Counted from the first letter of the stretch, positions 48,953-59,542 are shown. The stretch: 64,000 nucleotides of DNA from Blattabacterium cuenoti (GCF_014252075.1 NZ_CP059209.1:124001-188000), one strand, 5' to 3'. Program-made: numbers and translations. Notes: generated by a model not told the origin, from the letters alone.

Positions 48953-49516
48953 ATGAAAAAAATAACTATTTTAGTTTCTGGAAGAGGAACCAATATGCAG
49001 CATATTTTACAAGCAATTAAAAACGGAATACTTTTTAATTTCAGAGTTAATTTAGTAATTTCTGATAGATTTTGTAGTGCAATTCAGTATGCGTTAAAAA
49101 AAAATATAAAAACCATATCTTTAGAAAAAACTAAGAAAAAATTTATTTCTAAAGAAATAAACAATATACTTATAAAAGATATTCCGTATATTATAGTTCT
49201 TTCTGGATTTCTTTCTATACTTGATGCAGAGTTTTGTGATAAATGGATTGGAAAAGTGATCAATATTCATCCTTCTCTTTTACCAAAATATGGAGGAAAA
49301 GGAATGTACGGAATGAAAGTGCATCGAGCAGTTATTAAAAATAAGGAAAAAATATCAGGTGCCACAGTTCATTATGTAACGAAAGACGTGGATAAAGGAG
49401 GGATTATTTTGAAAAAATCATGTAAAATTTATTCAAAGGAAACTCCAATGTCTTTATCAAAAAAAGTTTCTCTCATAGAAAGAGAAATATTAATTCAGTC
49501 TATCAAAAATCTTTGA
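48953..49516 (+). CDS. purN: Phosphoribosylglycinamide formyltransferase
   Basis: Transfers formyl from 10-formyl-THF to GAR. The 187-residue protein has the phosphate loop SGRGTNMQHIL (9-19), the catalytic stretch INIHPSLLPKYGGKGMYGMKVHRA and the loop GATVHYVTKDVDKGGII with the catalytic Asp. It is the folate-dependent enzyme, not PurT. Gap to purH is 70 bp. Confidence 0.95.
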   Translation: MKKITILVSGRGTNMQHILQAIKNGILFNFRVNLVISDRFCSAIQYALKKNIKTISLEKTKKKFISKEINNILIKDIPYIIVLSGFLSILDAEFCDKWIGKVINIHPSLLPKYGGKGMYGMKVHRAVIKNKEKISGATVHYVTKDVDKGGIILKKSCKIYSKETPMSLSKKVSLIEREILIQSIKNL

Positions 49517-49586
49517 AAAATAAGATATTTTATTTATAATTCACTATGCTTACTTATACTCAAAACTAAAATTAGTAGTATGTATT

Positions 49587-51122
49587 ATGAAAAGAGCTTT
49601 GATTAGTGTTTATGAAAAAAATGAAAAACTATTTCAATTTTCTAGTTTTTTAGATCAAAAAGGATATCAAATAATTTCTACTGGTGGGACCTACCAATAT
49701 TTAATAAGAAAAGGGTTGTCTAATGTGATAGAAATATCGAATGTTACTTTTTTTCCTGAAATTTTAGATGGGAGAGTAAAAACTCTTCATCCTAATATAT
49801 ATGGAGGAATTCTAGCAAATCGTTCGATTGAAAAACATATCGAATCCATTCGATTTCACAAAATTCATCTTATTGATATTGTGTTGGTTAATTTTTATCC
49901 ATTCTTTGAAGAAATACGTAAAAGATCTCATTTCAATTCTTTGATTGAACTTATTGATATAGGAGGGCCGTCTATGCTTCGTGCAGCTGCTAAAAATTTT
50001 TTACATGTCACTGCCATAACAGATGATAATGATTATGAATTAGTAAAAAATGAAATAGAACAGAATGGATCCACTTCATTAAAATTGAGAAAAAAATTGG
50101 CTGGAAAAGTATTTAATTTTACTTCTGCTTATGATTCTGCTATTTCTCAATATCTTTTGATGGATGAAAAAGATGAAAAGTTTCCTATTTATTTACATTC
50201 TTCTTACGAAAAAAAAATGAATCTCCGTTATGGAGAAAATCCTCATCAAAAAGCAGCTTATTACATTAATACGATTCAGCATGGATCCATGCGAAATTTT
50301 CATCAATTGCATGGAAAAAAATTGTCATTTAATAACTTACGAGATATGGATATAGCTTGGAAAGTTGTTTCTCAATTTTCAGAACCTGCTTGTTGTACAG
50401 TTAAACATTCCACTCCTTGTGGAGTAGCATTAGGAAAGAACATTATTGAAGCGTTTCAAAAAACTTATTATGCTGATACTATTTCGTCTTTTGGAGGAAT
50501 AATGGCCGTTAATGTTCCAATTACAAAGGAATTGGCAAAAGAGATTAATCATATTTTTCTAGAAGTTGTGCTTTCACCCAGTTACGAAACAAACGTTTTA
50601 AATATTTTAAAAATAAAAAAAAATCTTAGAATTATTAGTATTAATGAAGCAATTTCGGATAAACTAGAATATGTTCAAATAGATGGAGGGATCTTAGTGC
50701 AAGAAACAGATTATTTTTTTCCTAATGAGTATAATTATAAAATAGTTACTAAAAAAAAATTTACTGATCAAGAACTAAAATCTTTATTTTTTGCTCAAAA
50801 AGTAGTGAAATATGTGAAATCCAACGCTATTGTTATAACTAAGGGAACACAAACTTTAGGAATTTCTGGAGGACAAACCAACAGAATTTGGGCAGCTAAT
50901 CAAGCTATAGAGAGGGCTTTAGAAAAAAGTAAAGAAGGTTTAGTTCTTGTCTCTGATGCTTTTTTCCCTTTTCGTGATGTTGTAGATGAAGCGGCTCGTT
51001 CGGGTGGAATACGTGCTATTCTTCAACCAGGAGGATCTATGCGAGACGAAGAATCTGTAAAAGCTTGTGACGATTATGGAATAGCTATGGCTTTTACTGG
51101 AAAAAGACATTTTAAACATTAA
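49587..51122 (+). CDS. purH: Bifunctional AICAR formyltransferase / IMP cyclohydrolase
   Basis: Last two steps to IMP. The 511-residue protein has the N-terminal cyclohydrolase (MGS-like) domain (RALISVYEKNEK, ISTGGTYQYL, TLHPNIYGGILANR, about 1-195) and the C-terminal formyltransferase (LRYGENPHQKAAYY, CCTVKHSTPCGVALG with the catalytic Lys-His, and VSDAFFPFRDVVDEAARSG). It starts after a 70-bp gap that could hold an internal promoter. Confidence 0.97.
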   Translation: MKRALISVYEKNEKLFQFSSFLDQKGYQIISTGGTYQYLIRKGLSNVIEISNVTFFPEILDGRVKTLHPNIYGGILANRSIEKHIESIRFHKIHLIDIVLVNFYPFFEEIRKRSHFNSLIELIDIGGPSMLRAAAKNFLHVTAITDDNDYELVKNEIEQNGSTSLKLRKKLAGKVFNFTSAYDSAISQYLLMDEKDEKFPIYLHSSYEKKMNLRYGENPHQKAAYYINTIQHGSMRNFHQLHGKKLSFNNLRDMDIAWKVVSQFSEPACCTVKHSTPCGVALGKNIIEAFQKTYYADTISSFGGIMAVNVPITKELAKEINHIFLEVVLSPSYETNVLNILKIKKNLRIISINEAISDKLEYVQIDGGILVQETDYFFPNEYNYKIVTKKKFTDQELKSLFFAQKVVKYVKSNAIVITKGTQTLGISGGQTNRIWAANQAIERALEKSKEGLVLVSDAFFPFRDVVDEAARSGGIRAILQPGGSMRDEESVKACDDYGIAMAFTGKRHFKH

Positions 51123-51127
51123 AAATA

Positions 51128-52363
51128 ATGAAAATTTTAATTATTGGAGGTGGTGGACGTGAACATGCTATTGGAAAAAAATTATTGGAAGATAATCATT
51201 CTGTAAATCTTTATTTTTATCCTGGAAATGGAGGAACAGGAATGATAGGAAAGAATATTGAAAAAAATCAAACTCTATTAGAATTAGGTCTTTTTGCTAA
51301 AAAAAATGCAGTAGATATAACTATTGTAGGGTCCGAAATTTTCCTGATAGAAGGAATTGTGGATATTTTTCAAAATCTTGGATTAAAAATAATAGGCCCG
51401 CATCATTTAGCAGCTAAACTTGAAGGAAATCGTATTTTTGCTAAATCATTTATGAAAAAATATGGAATTAGAACTCCTAAATATGACATTTTTTCTTGTT
51501 ATAAAAAGGCTATCAATTTTTTAGATAAAAATATTGGTTCTGTGGCGATTAAAACAAATGGAATAGCTGGAGGAAAAGGAGTTCTTTTAGCTCATAATAA
51601 AAATGAAGCTAAAAAAGCTTTAAAAACTATTATGATAGAAAAAAAATTTGGAAAATCTGGAAATCAAATTATCATAGAAGAATTTTTGCAAGGAAAAGAG
51701 GCATCTATTATATCTTTTTTCAATGAAAAACAGATTATTCCTTTTTTATCTGCTCTAGATTATAAAAAAATTGGAGAAAATGAAACAGGAATGAACACAG
51801 GGGGAATGGGGGCAGTTGTTCCGAATCCATATATGACGAATTCTATTTGGAGAGATTTTCAAAAAAACATATTAGAGCCTACTTTAGAAGGATTAATTTC
51901 AGAAAAATTAACTTTTTTTGGATTTCTATACTTTGGATTAATGATTACTTCTAATAAAGTTTATTTATTAGAATATAATACTCGTATCGGAGATCCTGAA
52001 GCTCAAACTTTATTTCCATTAATGAAAAGTAACTTTTTAGATGTTCTTCAATCTTTTTTTCTTTGTAAAAAAGTATCTATTTTTTGGAAAAAATTATGTT
52101 CTTGTTGTGTTGTTTTATCTTCTACAGGATATCCGGAAAAATACAAAAGTGGAAAAATAATAATAGGATTAAACTCATTACAAGAACCTTTTTATATTGC
52201 TGGAGCCAAGAAAGAACAAGAAAATTGGATCACATCAAGTGGACGCGTACTAAATATGGTAGGATTAGGAAAAACGATTCAAGAAGCCAGAAAAAAGGCT
52301 TACGAGAAAGTTCAAAAAGTACAATTCGAAAATTTGTATTTCCGAAAAGACATTGGTTTATAA
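51128..52363 (+). CDS. purD: Phosphoribosylamine-glycine ligase
   Basis: ATP-grasp ligase for step 2, making GAR. The 411-residue protein starts MKILIIGGGGREHAIGKKL, with the ATP-grasp core IKTNGIAGGKGVLLA, EASIISFF, NTGGMGAVVPNP and YNTRIGDPEAQTLFP (metal ligands). Slightly shorter than the usual 420-430 residues, through a trimmed C-terminal domain. It follows purH by 5 bp. Confidence 0.96.
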   Translation: MKILIIGGGGREHAIGKKLLEDNHSVNLYFYPGNGGTGMIGKNIEKNQTLLELGLFAKKNAVDITIVGSEIFLIEGIVDIFQNLGLKIIGPHHLAAKLEGNRIFAKSFMKKYGIRTPKYDIFSCYKKAINFLDKNIGSVAIKTNGIAGGKGVLLAHNKNEAKKALKTIMIEKKFGKSGNQIIIEEFLQGKEASIISFFNEKQIIPFLSALDYKKIGENETGMNTGGMGAVVPNPYMTNSIWRDFQKNILEPTLEGLISEKLTFFGFLYFGLMITSNKVYLLEYNTRIGDPEAQTLFPLMKSNFLDVLQSFFLCKKVSIFWKKLCSCCVVLSSTGYPEKYKSGKIIIGLNSLQEPFYIAGAKKEQENWITSSGRVLNMVGLGKTIQEARKKAYEKVQKVQFENLYFRKDIGL

Positions 52364-52399
52364 TAAAAAATCAGTATAAAAATCAAATCCAATCTAAAA

Positions 52400-53947
52400 A
52401 TGAAAAAAGACTTTCTCTGCATATTAGATTTTGGTTCTCAATATAGTCATATGATTGCAAGAAGAATTCGAAATCTAGGAGTAGATACTTTATTATGTGA
52501 TTATGATACTTCCATATCCCATATTTTATCAAAAAAACCTAAGGGGATTATTTTATCAGGGGGCCCTTTTTCTGTTTATGAAAATGGTTCTCCACTAATT
52601 TCTAAAAAGATCTTTCAATTAGATATTCCTATACTTGGAATTTGTTATGGAATGCAAATTATTTCTTTTCTTTTTGGAGGGAAGATCGAAAAATCTAAAT
52701 TTAAAGAATACGGAAAGGCTTACTTCATTATAGATCATTCCAATAACAATTTATTTTATGGAATACCAAAAAAATCCATTGTTTGGATGAGTCATTTTGA
52801 TCAAGTAAAAAACATTTCAAAAAAATTTCAAATAATCGGGCATACTTCATCTTGTGCTATTGCAGCTTTCAGTCATATCAACAAAGAGATTTATGCTGTC
52901 CAATTTCATCCAGAAGTAAAAAATACAGAATTCGGAATGTCTATATTGAAAAATTTTGTTTTTAATATTTGTAAGTGTACTTCTAATTGGGATTTGAAGA
53001 ATTTTATACAAAATGCAATAGATAAAATCAAAAAACGTGTAGACAAAGGAAAAGTGATATTAGGTTTTTCTGGAGGAGTAGATTCTTTTGTGACTGCTTA
53101 TATCATTCATAAGGCTATTGGGAATTCCTTAAATTGTATTTTTGTAGATACAGGATTACTTCTAAAAAAAGAAAAAGAAAGAATATCTATTTTATGTCAA
53201 AAAATGAATTTACCTATTAAAATAATAGATGCTAAAAATCGTTTTTTATCTAGATTAACTGGTGTTATTGATCCTGAAATAAAAAGAAAAATTATAGGGG
53301 AAGAATTTCTTTCTGTATTTTATAAAGAATCTGAAAAAATTAAAAATGTTAAATTTTTAGCACAAGGGACTATTTATTCGGATGTTATTGAATCTTCTTC
53401 AAAGAAAGAAAAATTAAGTTATTCTATAAAATCTCATCATAATGTAGGAGGATTGCCTGATCCAACATTTATGAAGTTGAAACTCATTGAGCCATTGAAA
53501 GAATTATTTAAAGATGAAGTCAGAAAAATAGGACAAAAACTAGGACTTCCAGAGGAAATTTTATATCGTCATCCATTTCCTGGACCTGGATTAAGCATTA
53601 GAATTATTGGAGAAATAAATGAAAAAAAAATTTCCATTTTAAAAGAAGCAGAAAGTATTCTTTTACAAGAATTAAAAAACTATAATATTTACGATTCTGT
53701 TAGTCAAGCTTTCATTGTTTTATTACCTGTTAAATCTGTAGGAGTAATGGGAGATAAACGAACCTATGAATATGCAGCTGTATTGCGTGTCATCAATACA
53801 GAGGATTTCATGACTGCTACTTTTTCACATTTATCTTACGATTTTTTAGAAAAAGTTTCAAATAGAATAATCAATGAAGTTGATGGAATTAATAGAATGG
53901 TATATGATATAACCTCTAAACCACCATCTACTATTGAATGGGAATGA
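52400..53947 (+). CDS. guaA: GMP synthase (glutamine-hydrolysing)
   Basis: Aminates XMP to GMP and ends the purine cluster. The 515-residue protein has a class I glutaminase (1-about 190) with nucleophile Cys82 (GICYGMQII) and FHPEV, the PP-loop ATPase GFSGGVDSFVTA (about 223-234) and the C-terminal dimerisation domain (HPFPGPGLSIRIIG, TSKPPSTIEWE). The guaB gene for XMP synthesis is not in this window. It is convergent with accD, 7 bp apart. Confidence 0.97.
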   Translation: MKKDFLCILDFGSQYSHMIARRIRNLGVDTLLCDYDTSISHILSKKPKGIILSGGPFSVYENGSPLISKKIFQLDIPILGICYGMQIISFLFGGKIEKSKFKEYGKAYFIIDHSNNNLFYGIPKKSIVWMSHFDQVKNISKKFQIIGHTSSCAIAAFSHINKEIYAVQFHPEVKNTEFGMSILKNFVFNICKCTSNWDLKNFIQNAIDKIKKRVDKGKVILGFSGGVDSFVTAYIIHKAIGNSLNCIFVDTGLLLKKEKERISILCQKMNLPIKIIDAKNRFLSRLTGVIDPEIKRKIIGEEFLSVFYKESEKIKNVKFLAQGTIYSDVIESSSKKEKLSYSIKSHHNVGGLPDPTFMKLKLIEPLKELFKDEVRKIGQKLGLPEEILYRHPFPGPGLSIRIIGEINEKKISILKEAESILLQELKNYNIYDSVSQAFIVLLPVKSVGVMGDKRTYEYAAVLRVINTEDFMTATFSHLSYDFLEKVSNRIINEVDGINRMVYDITSKPPSTIEWE

Positions 53948-53954
53948 ATTTTTT

Positions 53955-54794
53955 TTACATCATCATAGATACTAAGTTATATATATTTTTCTTTAATTCA
54001 GTTCTAGAAGAGATCAAATCTATAAATCCATGATCCATAAGAAACTCTGCTGTTTGAAATCCATCTGGAAGATCTTTTCCAATTGTTTCCCTGATTACTC
54101 TAGGTCCAGCAAATCCAATAAGAGACCCTGGTTCAGCTATATTGATATCTCCAAGTAAAGCGTAAGAAGCAGTCACCCCTCCTGTAGTTGGATCTGTTAA
54201 AACAGATATATAAGGAATTCTAGCATCACGCAATTGGGTTAATCTAGCAATTGTTTTAGCCATTTGCATTAATGAAAAAGAAGATTCCATGATTCTTGCT
54301 CCACCAGATTTAGAGATTAAGATGTATGGAAATTTTTTTTCTATACAACATGTTATTGCTCTAGATATTTTTTCTCCTACTACGGACCCCATAGATCCTC
54401 CTATGAAAGAAAAATCCATACAAGATATCACAACATCAATTCCTTTTATTTTTCCGACCCCTGTTCTAATAGCGTCATATAAATTTGTTTTTTTTCTAGC
54501 CTCTTGAATTCTATCTGTATATTTTTTATAATCTTTCCATTTGATAGGATCTTTACTAATCATTTTTATATTCATTTCCAAAAAATCCCCATTATCAAAA
54601 AGAATTTCAAAATATTCTTTGCTATGAATTCTGACATGATATCCGTCTTCTGGACTTACATAAGCATTCTTCTTTAAGACTTCTGTATCTATAATTTTTC
54701 CGCTAGGTGTTCTATACCATAACCCTTTAGGTAAATCTTTTCTATCGTCTATAGACGTTAAAATATTCTTTTTTTTTCTCAAAAACCAAGCCAT
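53955..54794 (-). CDS. accD: Acetyl-CoA carboxylase carboxyltransferase subunit beta
   Basis: With AccA, transfers carboxyl from biotin to acetyl-CoA. The 279-residue protein keeps the crotonase-like core ([74 protein letters not shown]). The N-terminal zinc ribbon has lost all four cysteines: the positions matching E. coli Cys27/30/46/49 fall in YRTPSGK and YVSPEDG. This appears to be typical of the flavobacterial lineage. Its partners accB and accC are at 9024-10857. Confidence 0.95.
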   Translation of the reverse strand: MAWFLRKKKNILTSIDDRKDLPKGLWYRTPSGKIIDTEVLKKNAYVSPEDGYHVRIHSKEYFEILFDNGDFLEMNIKMISKDPIKWKDYKKYTDRIQEARKKTNLYDAIRTGVGKIKGIDVVISCMDFSFIGGSMGSVVGEKISRAITCCIEKKFPYILISKSGGARIMESSFSLMQMAKTIARLTQLRDARIPYISVLTDPTTGGVTASYALLGDINIAEPGSLIGFAGPRVIRETIGKDLPDGFQTAEFLMDHGFIDLISSRTELKKNIYNLVSMMM

Positions 54795-54802
54795 GGGTGC
54801 TT

Positions 54803-55870
54803 TTATAAAGTATTAATATTATTCATGAATTCAAAATATTTTTTTAGAAGAATTTTAAAAGATTTTTCTCCTTCTCTTAACCAAATTCTAGGATCATAAT
54901 ATTTTTTATTTGGAAGATGTTTTCCTTCTGGATTTCCTATTTGCTTTTTTAAATATTCTTCATTTTTTTTCATATAATCCCGAATACCACAAGTAAAAGC
55001 ATATTGCAAATCAGTGTCCACATTCATTTTAACAACTCCATAACTAATAGCTTGTTGGATTTCTTTTTTGGAAGAACCTGATCCACCATGAAAAACTAAA
55101 GAAACTGGTTTTTTTTTTGTACGAAATTTTTTCCGTATGTATTCTTGTGTTTTTTGTAATATATCAGTACGAAGAATCACATTTCCAGGCTTATAAACTC
55201 CGTGAACATTTCCAAAAGAAGCAGCTATAATAAAATTTTTGCTAATTTTAATTAATCTATTATAAGCATAACTAACTTCTTTTGGTTGAGTGTATAGTTT
55301 ATTATTTTCTATGTTTGAATTATCTATTCCATCTTCTTCTCCTCCCGTTACACCCAATTCTATTTCAATAGTCATCTTGCTTTTATTCATTCTTTCAAAA
55401 TATTTTTCACAAATGCTAATGTTTTCTTTTAAAGGTTCTTGAGAAAGATCTAGCATATGTGAGCTGAACAACGTTTTTCCAAAACGATTATAATGCTCTT
55501 CATTGGCTTCTATTAATCCATCTATCCATGGAAGGAAAGGTTTAGAACAATGATCTGTATGAAGAATGACTGTTGCTTTATAAGAAGAGGCTAATTCATG
55601 AATATGCATAGCACAAGCTATCCCTCCTTTGATTGCCGCTTTTTGTTCGTTATTATTTAATCCCTTTCCCGCATTGAAAATAGCTCCTCCATTAGACAAT
55701 TGAATAATAACAGGAGAATTAACTTCTGCAGCGGTTTCCATTACTGCATTCACAGTATTAGATCCAATAACATTTACGGCTGGTATAGCAAAAACGTTTT
55801 CCTTAGCGTATTCGAATATCTCTCCTACAAGATTACCAGTGGCTACCCCAAAAGGAAATTTTCTAGACAT
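54803..55870 (-). CDS. fbaA: Fructose-bisphosphate aldolase, class II
   Basis: Zinc aldolase interconverting fructose 1,6-bisphosphate with DHAP and GAP. The 355-residue class IIA enzyme has [19 protein letters not shown] (zinc His and catalytic Asp), [17 protein letters not shown], the glycine-rich [15 protein letters not shown] and [14 protein letters not shown]. It lies 8 bp upstream of accD on the same strand. With fbp it supports gluconeogenesis. Confidence 0.96.
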   Translation of the reverse strand: MSRKFPFGVATGNLVGEIFEYAKENVFAIPAVNVIGSNTVNAVMETAAEVNSPVIIQLSNGGAIFNAGKGLNNNEQKAAIKGGIACAMHIHELASSYKATVILHTDHCSKPFLPWIDGLIEANEEHYNRFGKTLFSSHMLDLSQEPLKENISICEKYFERMNKSKMTIEIELGVTGGEEDGIDNSNIENNKLYTQPKEVSYAYNRLIKISKNFIIAASFGNVHGVYKPGNVILRTDILQKTQEYIRKKFRTKKKPVSLVFHGGSGSSKKEIQQAISYGVVKMNVDTDLQYAFTCGIRDYMKKNEEYLKKQIGNPEGKHLPNKKYYDPRIWLREGEKSFKILLKKYFEFMNNINTL

Positions 55871-56019
55871 GTGTTTTAAATTTATTTAATTTAAGGATAA
55901 GATAAACAAATGTAAAAAAAGTATCAATAGGTTATGATTCAAAATAGTTTCACTATTATATGGTTTTTCTTTAATTAATATGTTATTATAAAATATATGC
56001 AAAAATTTTTTCGTAAATC

Positions 56020-58599
56020 ATGCTTGTTCCATCTACATTAAAGATATACAACGCTTCAGCCGGTTCTGGAAAAACCTTTTTTTTAGTAAAAAACTATCTT
56101 TATGTTCTATTAAAAAGTTCATATCCTGATGAATTTAGAAGAGTTCTAGCTTTGACTTTTACTAAAAAATCTTCTGAAGAAATGAAAAAAAGAATTTTAC
56201 AATGTCTTAAAGAGTTTTCAAATCAAATAGTTAAAAAAGAATATTCTTCTTTATTTGATCATCTTGTAAAAGATTTGAAATTAACAAAACATCAATTATA
56301 TGAACGTTCTAAAAAAATATTATCTGCCATTTTGCATGATTTTTCTTCTTTTTCTAAAAATACAAGTACAATAGATAAATTTACTTATAATATTATAAGA
56401 TCTTTTGTTTCAAATAGAGAAGTCTACTTAGAAATGGATACAAAAAGGTTTCTATTGAAAATTATAGAAAATCTACTATATAGATTGAAAAATTCAGAAA
56501 AATGGTCAAATATTTTGGTTCAATTTTCTTTAGAAAAATTAAAAAAAGGAAAAAACTGGGATATAAGAAAAGAACTATTAAAAATAGCTCATCTTATGTT
56601 GGAAGAAAATAATTTTTTTCCTATAAAAAAAATTAAAAGTTTTTCTTTAGAAAATTTTATCCAATTGAAAAAAACTTTGATAAAAAGAACTAAAAAATTT
56701 GAAAAAAAATGCGAAATACAAGGTGAAAAATTCTTTTTATTTTTAATAAAAACTTCTATTCAAAAAAATTCTTTTATTCATTCAGATTTACCAAGACTTT
56801 TCCAAAAATTACAAATGAGGAATATATTCCTTAACCCTTTTAATGAACGTCTTGAAAAATATATTCAAAAAAAAATATTTTATAAATGTTCTTTACAAAA
56901 GCATCAAAAAATATTGATAGAAAAAAATAAGGATGAAATCCTGTCATTATATGAAAAAACAAAATCTATATACAAAAAAAATATATCATATTATCTTTTA
57001 GATAAACTTTTTTTAAAAAACATTAGTATACTATCAATCATACATGAAATAGAAAAAGAATTTCATTTTATGAAAAAGGAAAAAAAAATTCTTTTAAATG
57101 TAGAATTAAACAAAATTCTTTATGAAAGAATTACTCGAGGAACATTTCCTAAAATTTATGAAAGAATCGGAATGCAATATAAACATTATTTTATAGATGA
57201 ATTTCAAGATATTTCATTTTTACAATGGAACAATATTAAAATTTTAGTTGAAAATGCATTATCTGAAAATGGATCAGCTATGATAGTAGGAGATCCTAAA
57301 CAATCTATATATAGATGGAGGGGTGGAGACGCAAAACAGTTTATAAATATATGTTATTCTAAATCAATAAATTATAAAAAAAAATTAAAAAGGTTAGAAA
57401 CAAATTTTCGTAGTTATGAAGAAATTGTTCATTTTAATAACTTCCTTTATCAATCCATATCTAAAATTTTTAATTCAATTATTTATAAAAATATATATCA
57501 AGATTCCAAACAAAAAACATTTAAAAAACCTGGAGGATATGTAGAAATAAATTTTCTGAGTAGTTTAGAAAATAAAAATTATAAAGAATATATTTATTTC
57601 AAAATAAAAAATAAAATAAAAAAATTATTGGAACAGAAATATGTTTTATCAGACATTGCTATATTAGTTAGAAATAATAAAGAAGGTCGTTTTTTATCTG
57701 AAAAACTTGTTGAAGATGGCATTAATGTAAATACTTCTGTTTCTTTGCTAATAAAAAATCATTTGGAAATACAAATAATCATAAATTTATTTTATATTCT
57801 TGCTAATCCTCATTGTTATCAAAAAAGAGTTATTCTAATTTTTATGTTATTAAAAAATAAATTCATTCGTACTAAAAAAAAAGATCATGATTTTATTATG
57901 AAAATTATTTTCTTACCACTGGATATATTTTTAAAAAAAATTCTATCAAAAGATTCATTATCGTTAAATAAATTATATAATAAATCCATATACAATATAT
58001 CAGAAGAAATAATTGAATCTTTTGGTTTATTGAATAAACAGAACACTGCATCTATCTATTCTTTTTTGGACTTTGTTTATAGATCTATGAAAAGTGTAGG
58101 GAATTCTATTGTAGATTTTCTAGATTATTGGGAATCTAAAAAGGAAAAAGAAAGCATTATTATTTCTGATCATAAAAATGCTATTCGTGTTATGACTATT
58201 CATAAATCTAAAGGATTGCAATTTCCTGTAGTTATTCTTCCTTTTACTGATTGGAATCTTTATTCTAAAAATCAAGTAGGAATATGGATGGATGTAAATC
58301 CTCATTTATATCACGGATTGAATTCTGTTTATTTAGAAATAGAACCATATTTCAAACGTATAAAACATGATAAAAATATCCGGAATATTTATGAAGATTA
58401 CCTCTCAAATACAGTATTTGATAATATCAATCTATTATACGTATCTACTACTCGTTCTATAGAACAGTTATTTTTATTTTCAAAAATAGAAAATGAAAAA
58501 TCTGTATCATTTTACATTAAAAATTTTCTTCGTGAAAAAAAAATATGGAATGAAAAAAAATATAAGTATTCTTTTGGAAAAGAAGAAAAAAATTATTGA
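56020..58599 (+). CDS. UvrD/RecB-like superfamily 1 DNA helicase, short form
   Basis: ATP-dependent DNA helicase related to AddA/RecB. The 859-residue protein has motif I NASAGSGKTFFLVKNYL (11-27), motif Ia ALTFTKKSSEEMK, motif II YFIDEFQD (about 390), motif III GDPKQSIYRWRGGD, motif IV ETNFRS, motif V MTIHKSKGLQFPVVILP (about 726) and motif VI NLLYVSTTR (about 802). All helicase motifs are present, but it stops about 50 residues after motif VI, so the C-terminal nuclease region of AddA/RecB is absent; lipA begins directly after, leaving no room. No AddB-like partner is nearby. Probably a recombination-repair helicase. Confidence 0.85.
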   Translation: MLVPSTLKIYNASAGSGKTFFLVKNYLYVLLKSSYPDEFRRVLALTFTKKSSEEMKKRILQCLKEFSNQIVKKEYSSLFDHLVKDLKLTKHQLYERSKKILSAILHDFSSFSKNTSTIDKFTYNIIRSFVSNREVYLEMDTKRFLLKIIENLLYRLKNSEKWSNILVQFSLEKLKKGKNWDIRKELLKIAHLMLEENNFFPIKKIKSFSLENFIQLKKTLIKRTKKFEKKCEIQGEKFFLFLIKTSIQKNSFIHSDLPRLFQKLQMRNIFLNPFNERLEKYIQKKIFYKCSLQKHQKILIEKNKDEILSLYEKTKSIYKKNISYYLLDKLFLKNISILSIIHEIEKEFHFMKKEKKILLNVELNKILYERITRGTFPKIYERIGMQYKHYFIDEFQDISFLQWNNIKILVENALSENGSAMIVGDPKQSIYRWRGGDAKQFINICYSKSINYKKKLKRLETNFRSYEEIVHFNNFLYQSISKIFNSIIYKNIYQDSKQKTFKKPGGYVEINFLSSLENKNYKEYIYFKIKNKIKKLLEQKYVLSDIAILVRNNKEGRFLSEKLVEDGINVNTSVSLLIKNHLEIQIIINLFYILANPHCYQKRVILIFMLLKNKFIRTKKKDHDFIMKIIFLPLDIFLKKILSKDSLSLNKLYNKSIYNISEEIIESFGLLNKQNTASIYSFLDFVYRSMKSVGNSIVDFLDYWESKKEKESIIISDHKNAIRVMTIHKSKGLQFPVVILPFTDWNLYSKNQVGIWMDVNPHLYHGLNSVYLEIEPYFKRIKHDKNIRNIYEDYLSNTVFDNINLLYVSTTRSIEQLFLFSKIENEKSVSFYIKNFLREKKIWNEKKYKYSFGKEEKNY

Positions 58600-58600
58600 T

Positions 58601-59455
58601 TCATCTTACATGTTTTTCTGCATGATAAGAAGACCGTACTAATGGCCCGCTTTCTACATATTTAAATCCCATTTTTAATCCAATTTCTTTCAATTCTTTG
58701 AATTGTTCAGGAAAAACAAAAAAACGAACAGGATGATGTTTTAAAGAAGGTTGTAAATATTGTCCCATTGTTATAATATCTACTTTAGATTTTTTCATAT
58801 CTTTCATTGTTTCAATAATTTCTTCTTTTGTTTCTCCTAATCCTAACATGATTCCTGTTTTTGTTCGAATATTTTTATTTTTTTCTTTGATATACTGCAG
58901 TAATCCAAGACTACGATCATATTTAGCTTGAATACGGATTTTTTTTGTTAATCTGGAAACTGTTTCCAGATTGTGAGAAATCACTTCTGGTTTAACATCA
59001 ATGATTTTATCTATTATTTTTTTTTCTCCTTTAAAATCAGGGATTAAAGCTTCTATTGTTATCTTTGGATTTAAATATCGTACTTCTTGTATGGTTTTTA
59101 CCCATATAGAAGATCCCATATCTTTTAAATCATCTCGATTAACAGAGGTTAATACGGCATGTTTGATTTTCAATATTTTTATAGACTCTGCTACTTTATT
59201 TGGTTCTTTCCAATCGACTTTTTCAGGACGTCCTGTTTTAACTCCACAAAATCTACAAGATCTTGTACAAATATTTCCCAATATCATAAAAGTAGCTACT
59301 CCTTTTCCCCAACATTCTCCTATGTTAGGACAACTCCCACTTTGACAAATTGTATTCAATTTATGCAAAGAAACTAATTTTTGTAATTCATGATAATTTT
59401 TATTCATTGATAATTTTACTCTTATCCATTTTGGTTTTTTGAGAGGGATATTCAT
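58601..59455 (-). CDS. lipA: Lipoyl synthase
   Basis: Radical SAM enzyme inserting sulfur into octanoyl groups to make lipoyl cofactor. The 284-residue protein has the auxiliary cluster cysteines in CQSGSCPNIGEC, the radical SAM CxxxCxxC in CTRSCRFCGV, GEATFM-like GVATFMILGN and the C-terminal RSSYHAE motif whose serine ligates the auxiliary cluster. It ends 1 bp after the helicase stop on the opposite strand. No lipB is visible here. Confidence 0.96.
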   Translation of the reverse strand: MNIPLKKPKWIRVKLSMNKNYHELQKLVSLHKLNTICQSGSCPNIGECWGKGVATFMILGNICTRSCRFCGVKTGRPEKVDWKEPNKVAESIKILKIKHAVLTSVNRDDLKDMGSSIWVKTIQEVRYLNPKITIEALIPDFKGEKKIIDKIIDVKPEVISHNLETVSRLTKKIRIQAKYDRSLGLLQYIKEKNKNIRTKTGIMLGLGETKEEIIETMKDMKKSKVDIITMGQYLQPSLKHHPVRFFVFPEQFKELKEIGLKMGFKYVESGPLVRSSYHAEKHVR

Positions 59456-59542
59456 AATTATGTTTTTATTTTTATTTATGCAATAATATTATAAAAATCA
59501 ATTTTTTTTTGATAAATTTGTTGACGCAGGGATGTTTTTAAC

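Noticed and set aside
52084..52446. 120-codon frame overlapping purD and guaA
   Set aside because: It is out of frame with both well-supported genes and shows only lysine/arginine-rich low-complexity sequence.
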